Origin: Symbiodinium natans
Taxonomy: Eukaryota; Sar; Dinophyceae; Suessiales; Symbiodiniaceae
Assembly (NCBI GenBank): GCA_905221605.1
Contig: CAJNDS010001519.1
Coordinates: 1-15,485 of the forward strand
Length of the DNA stretch: 15,485 nt
Direction: 5' to 3'
The stretch's first letter is position 1, and each line of letters opens with the position of its first letter. The position numbers and the translations under genes were made by a program. The notes below the pieces were generated by a model that was not told where the DNA came from, did no database searches, and saw only the letters and a list, made by a program, of their open reading frames with translations. Shown here piece after piece: positions 1-8,196 of the stretch.

Positions 1-24
1 TATAAATATATAAATATATAAATA
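1..24. repeat. AT-rich octamer repeat
   Basis: Three imperfect copies of ATAAATAT open the window. The tract is cut by the window edge. It resembles a TATA box, but no gene follows, so I read it as simple sequence. Confidence 0.6.
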
Positions 25-105
25 CAGAAAACGTCATACTGCAGGCCCGAGTTTTATGTACATGCCTTTTCGGTTTTTTTTTATCAGAAGTATTTGCAAC
101 ATAAA

Positions 106-185
106 CAATGAGATGGATGGGTTTACGTCGGGAGGGTGGGCTGAGCAATGAGATAGATGGGTTTAAGTATGGAGTGTAGGCTGAA
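106..185 (+). repeat. 40-bp direct duplication
   Basis: Two adjacent 40-base copies (106-145 and 146-185) both begin CAATGAGAT.GATGGGTTTA and end GGCTGA followed by A or G. They differ at a few positions. The sequences either side (25-105 and 186-248) are unremarkable and show no other repeat or gene. Confidence 0.75.
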
Positions 186-248
186 CTACATCAGCTACGT
201 TACCTCTAGTCTTTGGTCATAGAATCCTTACTCTATGACTGGTTATAG

Positions 249-557
249 AAGGGGGGGAAAGGAAAACAAAAATCGTGGGGGGGTGGGGAGAAAAAAAAAA
301 AAGGGGGTGGTGAGGAGGGGGGGGGGTGGGTGGCAATTTTTTTTTTTTCCTTCCCCCCCCCCTCCCTCACTCTCCCCCCCCCCCCCTCCCCACCCCCCGA
401 AGAAAAAAATCCCCCCCCCTCCCCCCCCCTCCCCCCCCCCCCTCCCCCCCCCCCTCCCCCCCCCTCCCCCCCCCCCCCCCTCCCCCCCCCCCTCCTGCCC
501 CCCCCCCTCCCCCCCCCCTCCCCCCCCCCTCCCCCCGCTCCCCCCCCCTCCTCCCCC
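249..557. repeat. Polypurine block followed by long poly-C tract
   Basis: Positions 249-333 are almost all G and A, with runs of G and a 12-base A run. Positions 337-557 are T and then C-runs of 7-14 interrupted mainly by single T. The A/G part and the T/C part are roughly complementary (A-run then G-run against T-run then C-run), so a purine-pyrimidine fold-back is possible. The G-runs could form quadruplexes and the C-runs i-motifs. Proline-rich or glycine-rich frames here are by-products of the homopolymers. Exact run lengths in such tracts are often unreliable in assemblies. Confidence 0.85.
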
Positions 558-672
558 GTGTGCAGCTTAAATAGGGTCTATCTGGAAGCTGGGAATCGTA
601 TTTACAAGAGGAAAACAGGCCCCAAAACGTATACTTATTCACAAGAGCCATGTTCCAAATAGACCCTATTTT
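558..672. repeat. Inverted repeat beside poly-C, also found at the core boundaries
   Basis: The arm at 568-587 (TAAATAGGGTCTATCTGGAA) is complementary to 653-672, with about two mismatches over 20 bases and a 65-base loop. The left arm and following bases, through AGCTGGGA, recur at 14108-14138 directly after another poly-C tract, and in reverse at about 8010-8045 beside poly-G. The tract therefore appears to be an end of a dispersed repeat. Confidence 0.65.
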
Positions 673-696
673 AGGTCCTGTAGGGTTGCACAGACA

Positions 697-1487
697 GAAT
701 TTAATTCATTAAATTCTTTAATTTCCACTTTCCCCCTGGAATTTAATGAATTTAATCAATTAATTCAATTAATTCATTTATTTCCAAAGGGGGGGGGGGT
801 GGGGGCTGGGGAATCCCCCCCATTTGGAAATAAATGAATTAATTGAATTAATTGAATTAATTGAAATAATTGAATTAATTCAATTAATTCAATTAATTCC
901 ACCTCCCCTTTGGAAATAAATGAATTAATTGAATTATTTGAATTAATTGAATTAATTCAATTAATTCAATTAATTCAATTAATTCATTTATTTCCAAAGG
1001 GGGGGGTGGGGGCTGGGGAATCCCCCCCATTTGGAAATAATTGAATTAATTGAATTAATTGGAATTAATTCAATTAATTCAACTAATTCCACCTCCCCTT
1101 TGGAAATAAATGAACTAATTGAATTAATTGAATTAGTTGAATTATTTCGATTAATTCAATTAATTCAATTAATTCATTTATTTCCAAATGGGGGGGATTC
1201 CCCAGCCCCCACCCCTTTGGAAATAAATGAATTAATTGAATTAATTGAATTAATTCAATTAATTCAATTAATTCAATGAATTCAATTAATTCAATTAATT
1301 CAATTAATTCAATTAATTCAATTAATTCATTTATTTCCAAAGGGGGGGTGGAATTAATTGAATTAATTTAATTAATTGAATTAATTCAATTAATTCCTTT
1401 TTTTTCAATTAATTCAATTAATTCAATTAATTCAATTAATTCATTTATTTCCAAATGGGGGGGATTCCCCAGACCCCACCCCCCCAG
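697..1487. repeat. Palindromic GAATTAATT modules with G-rich linkers
   Basis: The 9-mer GAATTAATT runs several times, then switches to its complement AATTAATTC, so each module is a long AT hairpin. Modules begin near TTTGGAAATAAATGAATT and end with the reverse complement, CATTTATTTCCAAA. They are separated by a linker of G-runs (GGGGTGGGGGCTGGGG then AATCCCCCC), its reverse complement, or the shorter CCACCTCCCC. Linkers lie near 787-830, 998-1030, 1185-1222 and 1450-1487. Frames rich in ELIELI or QLIQLI are translations of the 9-mer and occur on both strands, which argues against coding. The linkers have quadruplex potential. Confidence 0.9.
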
Positions 1488-2206
1488 CTCGATTTGGCCA
1501 AATTTTGCCCGCAGACTGCCCGGCAAAATCTGGCCAAATCGAGCCGCGCCTTTCTGGAGGCCCGAAATTATTTAAACTATCGCGGCTCGATTTGGCCAAA
1601 TTTTGCCGGGCAGCCTCCGGGCAAAATTTGGCCAAATCGAGCCACGCATTTCTCATCGCATACGAAGGGCAGCCCGATTTGGCCAAATTTTGCCCGGAAG
1701 CTGCCCGGCAAAATTTGGCCAAATCGAGCCGCGATAGTTTAAAAATTTCGGGCCTTCAGAAAGGCGCGGCTCGATTTTGCCAAATTTTGCCCAGAGGCTG
1801 CCCGGCAAAATTTGGCCAAATCGAGCCGCGCATTTCTCATCGCGTTCGACGAGCAGCCCGATTTGGCCAAATTTTGCCCGCAGACTGCCCGGCAAAATCT
1901 GGCCAAATCGAGCCGCGCCTTTCTGGAGGCCCGAAATTATTTAAACTATCGCGGCTCGATTTGGCCAAATTTTGCCGGGAAGTCTGCGGGCAAAATTTGG
2001 CCAAGTCGGGCTGCTCGTCGTACGTGCTGAGAAATGCGCGGCTCGATTTGGCCAAATTTTGCCGGGCAGCCTCCGGGCAAAATTTGGCCAAATCGAGCCG
2101 CGCATTTCTCATGGCATACGAAGAGCAGCCCGATTTGGCCAAATTTTGCCCGCAGCTGCCCGGCAAAATTTGGCCAAATCGAGCCGCGATAGTTTAAATA
2201 ATTTCG
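1488..2206. repeat. Array of eight long hairpins with two spacer families
   Basis: Eight near-perfect inverted repeats occur at about 1488-1543, 1586-1641, 1674-1726, 1770-1825, 1859-1910, 1955-2009, 2042-2097 and 2131-2183. Arms are about 22 bases (CGATTTGGCCAAATTTTGCC and its complement) around loops of about 8-13 bases such as GCAGACTGCC or GGCAGCCTCC. Start-to-start distances are 98, 88, 96, 89, 96, 87 and 89. The spacers belong to only two sequence families. S1 contains GAAATTATTTAAACTATCGC and S2 contains GCATTTCTCATCGC. Both families occur in direct and reverse-complement orientation. G+C content is far above that of the flanking AT modules. Peptides such as LAKFC are read in several frames and are not evidence of coding. 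Confidence 0.92.
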
Positions 2207-2850
2207 TTCAATTAGTTCACTCATTTCCAAATGGGGGGGACGGGGATTCCCCAGCCCCCACCCCCCCCCTTTGGAAATAAATGAATTAATTGAATTAATT
2301 CAATTAATTCAATTAATTCATTTATTTCCAAAGGGGGGTGGAATTAATTGAATTAATTGAATTAATTGAATTAATTGAATTGATTCAATTAATTCAATTA
2401 ATTCAATTAATTCAATTATTTCCAAATGGGGGGATTCCCCAGCCCCCGCCCCTCCCCCCCCTTTGGAAATAAATGAATTAATTGAATTAATTGAATTAAT
2501 TGAAATAATTGAATTAATTCAACTAATTCAATTTATTCCACCTCCCCTTTGGAAATAAATGAATTAATTGAATTAATTGAAATTCAATTAATTCAATTAA
2601 TTCAATTATTTCAATTAATTCAATTAATTCATTTATTTCCAAAGGGGGGGGGGGTGGGGGCTGGGGAATCCCCCCCATTTGGAAATAAATGAATTAATTG
2701 AATTAATTGAAATAATTGAATTAATTCAATTAATTCAATTAATTCCACCTCCCCTTTGGAAATAAATGAATTAATTGAATTAGTTGAATTAATTCAATTA
2801 ATTCAATTAATTCAAGTAATTCATTTATTTCCAAATGGGCGGTGGGGGCT
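2207..2850. repeat. Second block of GAATTAATT palindromic modules
   Basis: The 9-mer modules resume after the hairpin array with the same TTTGGAAATAAATG ends and the same G/C linkers (near 2227-2275, 2420-2466, 2641-2680 and a truncated one at 2835-2850). The 697-1487 and 2207-2850 blocks are evidently one array interrupted by the hairpin array. Confidence 0.9.
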
Positions 2851-2860
2851 GGGGCATCCT

Positions 2861-3222
2861 CCTCCCCCCAATACTAAACCACGAGCCCGGGCCTCCCCCC
2901 AATACTAAATCACGAGCCCGGGCCTCCCCCCAATACTAAATTACGAGCCCGGGCCTTCCCGCAATACTAAATCACGAGCCCGGGCCTCCCCCCAATACTA
3001 AATCACGAGCCCGGGCTAAATCCCGAGCCCGGCCTCCAAATTACGAGGCCGGGCCTCCCCCCAATACTAAATCACGAGCCCGGGCCTCCCCCCAATACTA
3101 AATCACGAGCCCGGGCCTCCCGCAATACTAAATCACGAGCCCGGGCCTCCCCCCAATACTAATTTACGAGCCCGGGCCTCCTCCCAATACTAAATCACGA
3201 GCCCTCCTCCCCCCAATACTAG
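2861..3222 (+). repeat. 31-bp tandem satellite
   Basis: Units of 31 bases start at 2861, 2892, 2923 and 2954 and continue to about 3222. The consensus contains CCTCCCCCCAATACTAAATC followed by ACGAGCCCGGG. The junction of two units forms the near-palindrome GAGCCCGGGCCTC. Around 3015-3050 there are partial units (about 18 bases), and the final unit loses its CCGGG. Confidence 0.92.
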
Positions 3223-5274
3223 GGCACAGTTTTTGCTCCAAAAAGTGACATCGCAAGCCCTGGTCCTTAAGATTTTGAGCTCATTTCTTGCCCCAAAGAG
3301 TAACATCGCAAGCCCTGGTCCCTAAGATTTTGGGCTCATTTCTTGCCCCAAAGAGTAACATCGCAAGCCCTGGTCCCTATTATTTGGGGCCCAGTTTTTG
3401 CTCCAAAGAGTCAAATCGCAAGCCCTGGTCCCTAAGATTTTGGACTCAGTTTTTTGCTCCAAGGCAAGCCCTGGTCCTTAAGATTTTGGGCTCATTTCTT
3501 GCTCCGAAGAGTCAAATCGCAAGCCCTGGTCCCGAAGATTTCGGGTTCAATTTTTGCTCCACAGAGTCAAACCGCAAGCCCTGGTCCCTAGGATTTGGGG
3601 CACAGTTTTTTGCTCCAAAGGGTCAAATCGCAAGCCCTGCTCCCTAAGATTTTGGGCTCATTTCTTGCCCAAAAGAGTGACATCGCAAGCCCTGGTCCCT
3701 AAGATCTTGGGCCCAGTTGCTCCAAAGAGTCAAATCGCAAGCCCTGGTCCCTAAGATTTTGGGCCCATTTTTTGCTCCAAAGGGTCAAATCGCAAGCCCT
3801 GGTCCCTAAGATTTTGGGTTCAATCTTTGCTCCAAAGAGTAACATCGCAAGCCCTGGTCCCTAAGATTTGGGGCCCAGGTTTTGCTCCGAAGAGTCAAAT
3901 CGCAAGCCCTGGTCCCTAAGATTTTGGGTTCAATTTTTGCTCCAAAGAGTGACATCGCAAGCTCTGGTCCCTAAGATTGGGGGCCCAGTTTTTGCTCCAA
4001 AGAGTGACGTCGCAAGTCCTGGTCCCTAAGATTTTGGGTTCAATTTTTGCTCCAAAGAGTGACATCGCAAGCCCTGGTCCCTAAGATTTGGGGCCCAGTT
4101 TTTGCTCCAAAGAGTAACATCGCAAGCCCTGGTCCCTAAGATTTTGGGTTCATTTTTGCTCCAAAGAGTGACATCGCAAGCCCTGGTCCCTAAGATTTGG
4201 GCCCCAGTTTTTGCTCCAAAGAGTGACATCGCAAGTCCTGGTCCCTAAGATTTTGGGTTCAATTTTTGCTCCAAAGAGTGACATCGCAAGCCCTGGTCCT
4301 TAAGATTTTGGGTTCGTTTTTTGCTCCAAAGAGTGACATCGCAAGCCCTAAGATTTGGGGCCCAGTTTTTGCTCCAAAGAGTCAAATCGCAAGCCCTGGT
4401 CCCTAAGATTTTGGGTTCATTTTTTGCTCCAAAGAGTGACATCGCAAGCCCTGGTCCCTAAGATCTTGGGCCCAGTTTTTTCCTCAAAGAGTCAAATCGC
4501 AAGCCCTGGTCCCTAAGATTTTGGGTTCAATTTTTGCTCCAAAGAGTCAAATCGCAGGCCCTGGTCCCTAAGATTTTGGGTTCATTGTTGCTCCAAAGAG
4601 TGACATCGCAAGCCCTGGTCCCTAAGATCTTGGGCCCAGTTTTTGCTCCGAAGAGTCAAATCGCAAGCCCTGGTCCCTAAGATTTTGGGTTCAGTTTTTG
4701 CTCCGTTTGACTCTTTGGAGCAAAAATTGAACCCAAAATCTGAGGGGCCAGGGCTTGCGATTTGACTCTTTGAACCAAAAACTGGGCCCAAAATCTTAGG
4801 GACAAGGGCTTGCGATGTCACTCTTTGGAGCAAAAAATGAACCCAAAATCTTAGGGACCAGGGCTTGCGATTTGAGTGTTTGGAGAAGAAAACTGGGGGG
4901 TGGGTTTTGCAAGCCCTGGTCCCTTAGATTTTTGTGTCGATTTTTGCTCCAAAGAGTCAAATGGAAAGCCCTGGTCCCTAAGTTTTCGGGGTCGATTTGT
5001 GCTCCACAGAGTCAAATCGCAAGCCCTGGTCCCTAAGATTTCGGGTCGATTTGTGCTCCACGGAGTCAAATTGCAAGCCCTGGTCCCTAAGATTTTGGGC
5101 CCAGTATTTGCTCCAAAAGGTGAAATCGCAAGCCCCGGTCTTTAAGATTTTGGGCTCATTTCTTGCTCCAAAGAGTAACATCGCAAGCCCTGTTCCCTAA
5201 GATTTTGGAATCGATTTTTGCTCCAAAGAGTCAGATCGCAAGCCCTGGTCCTAAAATGTTGGGCTCAATTTTTG
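3223..5274 (+). repeat. 55-bp tandem satellite, about 37 units
   Basis: The unit is 55 bases, measured for example from 4049 to 4104. It contains GCTCCAAAGAGTGACATCGC, then AAGCCCTGGTCCCTAAGATT, then TTGGG. Variants read TCAAATCGC or TAACATCGC in place of TGACATCGC, and GGGTTCA or GGGCCCA after the GATT. Some units are shortened (near 3455-3475, 3710-3725 and 4345). Open frames such as QALVPKILG result from the repeat and occur on both strands. The last unit is cut at about 5274 within TTTTTGCT, where the pyrimidine-rich block begins. Confidence 0.95.
4705..4908 (-). repeat. Inverted segment within the 55-bp satellite
   Basis: At about 4705 the array switches to its reverse complement (GACTCTTTGGAGCAAAAA..., CCAGGGCTTGCGAT...) for about three and a half units. 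It returns to forward orientation at about 4909 (GCAAGCCCTGGT). The left break lies inside GCTCC. The right break follows an aberrant G-rich stretch (ACTGGGGGGTGGG). Confidence 0.9.
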
Positions 5275-7982
5275 CTTTTCCCTTCTCTTCTGCTTCCTTT
5301 TAACTGATAAAACGCAAGAAAGGAACTCATATGATAAAGCAGTGGAAAGGTAAGCAGAGGGTGACTCCTTGCGCGTGAGCCTTTCCATAATACTCCATCA
5401 TATTCATCCTCTCGGCCTATCTCTTCTGTTCCTTTCCTTACTCTTCTCCTTCTCATAGTTCTTCCTTTTTGTTTTTCTCATTTCGAAAAGAAAGAGGGAA
5501 GGGAGAGACAAGGGAGAGAGAATAGATAAAGAAGAGTGCCATCTTCTCTGCGCCTTGTTTTGTCTCTCCCTCTTCTCTATTCATCTGTCTTCTATTCTCT
5601 TCCTTGCTCTTCCCATTAAATATCCAATCCTTGGTATCTCTCCTCTCTCCTTCTCTCTTCCTCCAACAGATGTGCTTTTGGATCGTTTTCTGCATCTTCA
5701 AGCGAGAAAAAAGGACACAGACTGCGATTAAACGGGACGCCCATGTTGGATTGGCAGCAAGCCCAGCTGATGCTCATGATTCTCTCTCTTTCCCTACACA
5801 TGGGCGATGGAACGGGTGTCCTTTTCAATCGTTTTCTGCATCTTCCAGAGAAACAGGGACACCCCACAAGAAGGAAAAGCAACATAAGAGATAGGGAGGG
5901 AAATTGACCCTTTCCTCTCTTCTTATCTGCTATTTTTCTTATTCGCTTCAAAAAGCAACATAAGGGAAAGGGGCTTTCCTGAAGAGGAGAGAGGGAACCT
6001 ATCTGTGAAAAGCAAGAATGGTTTTTTCTAGTTCGAAAGGGAATAGGGAGAGACAAGGGAGAGATGATATGTACAGCTTTGCGCCTTATTTTGTGATTCC
6101 GTCTCCTTGCTTCCTGTCTCTTCTATTCCTTGCAGCACGCTTCGGGAAACATAGCATCCTTGTTATCTTTCCTCTCTCACTTCCCTTTCCCTTCTCTTCT
6201 TCCGCTTCCTTTTAACTGATAAAGCACAAGAAAGGAACTCATATGATAAAGCAGTGAAAAGGTAAGCAGAGGGTGACTCCTTGCGCGTGAGCCTTTCCAT
6301 AATACTCCATCATATTCATCCTCTCGGCCTATCTCTTCTGTTCCTTTCCTTACTCTTCTCCTTCTCATAGTTCTTCCTTTTTGTTTTTCTCATTTCGAAA
6401 AGAAAGAGGGAAGGGAGAAACAAGGGAGAGAGAATAGATAAAGAAGAGTGCCATCTTCTCTGCGCCTTGTTTTGTCTCTCCCTCTTCTCTATTCATCTGT
6501 CTTCTATTCTCTTCCTTGCTCTTCCCATTAAATATGCAATCCTTGGTGTCTCTCCGCTCTCCTTCTCTCTTCCTCCAACAGATGTGCTTTTGGATCGTTT
6601 TCTGCATCTTCAAGCGAGAAAAAAGGACACAGACTGCGATTAAAAGGGACGCCCATGTTGGATTGGCAGCAAGCCCAGCTGATGCTCATGATTCTCTCTC
6701 TTTCCCTACAGATGGGCGATGGAACGGGTGTCCTTTTCAATCGTTTTCTGCATCTTCAAGAGAAAAAGGGACACCCCACAAGAAGGAAAAGTAACATAAG
6801 AGATAGGGAGGGAAAATTGAAGAACTCTCATTGTACTTGGTCATTCCCTTTCCTCTCTTCTTATCTGCCCATTTTCTGTGCGCCTTGTTTTGTCTCCCCC
6901 TCTTCTCCCATCATCTCTCTTCTGTTCTTTTCTTTGCTCTTCCCATTAAAAATGCAACCCTTTTTATGTCTCCTCTCTCCTTCTCTCTCCCTCCTCTTCT
7001 CCTGTTCCCTTCTAAACGACAAAAACGCAAGAAAGGAAGAATAAGAGGGGAATGGAGGCCCTTCCTTTTCCTCTTTCAATGGATGGGGGAAGTGGGCGGA
7101 GTTGGCCCCTTGCCCGTACACCCTCCCCATGCTTCAGCAAACCCCTCCTCTCGCCCTATCGCCTCTGTTTTTTTCCTTGTGCCCAAACGGAAAACGAAAA
7201 CGGGTTCCTTTATATGTTCATTGTCCTTCCTTTTGTTTTTTTATTTCACAGGGAAAAGAGCCAGAGAAGAGGAAGATAAGAACGAGAGGTGAGATGAAAA
7301 CGGCACCATCTTCTCTTTGCCTTATTTTTGCACCTCCCTCTCCTGTCTTAATTTCTCTTCCACTCTTTTTTTCCATTGCTCTTCCCATAATATTGCATTC
7401 CTTTTGATAACTCACAGGAATTAAAATGGCCTCCTTGTTGTCTCTCCTCTCTCACTTCCCTTTCTTTCCCTTCTCTCCTTCTGTTTCCTTTTAATTTTAA
7501 CTGATAAAACACAAGAAAGGAGCTTGTAAAATCAAGCAGTGGAAGGGTAAGCAGAAGGTGACTCCTTGTGCGTGGACCTTTGCCGTACTTCATCATACCC
7601 CTCTTTTCGGCCTATCTCTTCGGCTCTTTTCCTAACCCTTCTTCTTTTCATCTTTCTTTTTGTTTTTCTCATTTCGAAAAGACAGAGGGAACGGAGAGAT
7701 AAGAGAGACAGGATAGATAAAGCAGAGTACCATCTTCTTTGCGCCTTGTTTTGTCTCTCCCTCTCCTTTATTCATCTCTCTTCTATTCTTTTCTTGGCTC
7801 TTCCCATGAAAATTGTGTTCCTCTTATCTCTCCCTCCTTCTCTCCCTTCTCTTCTCCTGTTCGCGAGAGCCTTCGACTTTAGGGTTGAGGAGAAAAAGAA
7901 AAGAGAAAAGAGGAACTACCTGGTTCTTGTTCCTGAGGCCACCATAGTACGACTGACGTGACAGCAGCGTACCCTCGTGGAA
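5275..7982 (+). repeat. Pyrimidine-rich block of degenerate units of about 420 bp
   Basis: The plus strand is strongly enriched in T and C. A landmark, (T)GCGCCTTGTTTTGT followed by CTCTCCCTC and then GCTCTTCCCAT, recurs near 5551, 6082, 6463, 6881, 7318 and 7742. Spacings are 531, 381, 418, 437 and 424 bases. A second landmark, TTTTAACTGATAAA, recurs near 5299, 6211 and 7495. Many open frames exist on both strands, but all are low-complexity (runs of S, F, L, P or E, R, K) and frames are not conserved between units. I therefore see a degenerate satellite or a multiplied transposon remnant, not a gene. Confidence 0.8.
5276..6820 (+). repeat. 912-bp-offset tandem duplication
   Basis: Positions 5276-5904 reappear almost identically at 6188-6820 with an offset of 912 bases. 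Examples are the ATATGATAAAGC motif at 5329 and 6241, and long stretches around 5690-5800 against 6602-6712. Copy 1 then lacks a stretch of about 27 bases that copy 2 has after GGGAGGGAAA and goes on with unrelated sequence to about 6187. A more diverged third copy of the first 250 bases begins near 7495. High identity implies a recent event. Confidence 0.9.
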
Positions 7983-8072
7983 CTTGATATAATGCTATAA
8001 GAACCCCCGATTTCCGAGCTTCCAATAGAGCGCGACGTATTTAAGCCACGCCACGGTGGGGGTGGGGGGGGG
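6636..8072 (+). repeat. Left arm of large inverted repeat
   Basis: This arm is the reverse complement of 14085-15485. Identity is high from 6636 (limited by the window end of the partner) to 7982, and clearly lower but still alignable from 7983 to 8072 (GCTATAAGAA, AGCTTCCAA, TATTTAAGCCAC, then poly-G). The arms differ by small indels, for example about 21 bases present near 7765-7785 and missing from the partner. The arm ends at a poly-G tract. Confidence 0.92.
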
Positions 8073-8158
8073 CAGGGCCTAAAATCAAATAGTAGGATTC
8101 CCTTGCAATACGGACCCCAATAAGGTCCCCCTAAATTCGGAAACCCTCATGTACAACT

Positions 8159-8195
8159 CTAAACCCTGAACCCTAAACCCTAAACCCTTAACCCC
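8159..8195 (-). repeat. Interstitial telomeric tract (CCCTAAA)
   Basis: About five imperfect CCCTAAA heptamers. It is the left-hand member facing the TTTAGGG tract at 8776, although that gap is about 580 bases. Confidence 0.85.
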
Positions 8196-8196
8196 A

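Noticed and set aside
1-24. TATA-box promoter
   Set aside because: It is an octamer microsatellite with no gene downstream.
235-662. Proline-rich and glycine-rich open frames
   Set aside because: Direct translations of the homopolymer tracts, open in several frames on both strands.
1031-1340. Open frames rich in ELIELI or QLIQLI, resembling a leucine-rich helical protein
   Set aside because: Produced by the 9-mer GAATTAATT. Because the modules are palindromic, the same peptide appears on both strands.
1488-2206. CRISPR-like array of regularly spaced palindromic repeats
   Set aside because: The spacers belong to only two families and recur in both orientations, the repeats are about 55 bases with long arms, no cas genes are present, and the context is eukaryotic satellite DNA.
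1441-2280. Long frames with LAKFC and GQNLAKS motifs (up to 230 codons)
   Set aside because: They follow the hairpin array in many frames on both strands. The length comes from the lack of stops in the repeat unit.
3288-5200. Frames with QALVPKILG-like repeats
   Set aside because: The 55-base unit is not a multiple of three, so the frame rotates. The peptides arise from the satellite on both strands.
5650-7260. Polypyrimidine plus ACAG sites (near 5670, 6581, 6711, 7250) as splice acceptors of tandem exons
   Set aside because: The whole strand is polypyrimidine, so such sites are expected, and no matching donor or continuous coding frame is visible.
5453-7596. Serine/phenylalanine-rich and arginine/glutamate-rich frames, including a 146-codon one at 6056-5616
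   Set aside because: Low-complexity translations of a purine/pyrimidine-biased repeat. The frame is not kept between the 912-bp copies or the diverged third copy.
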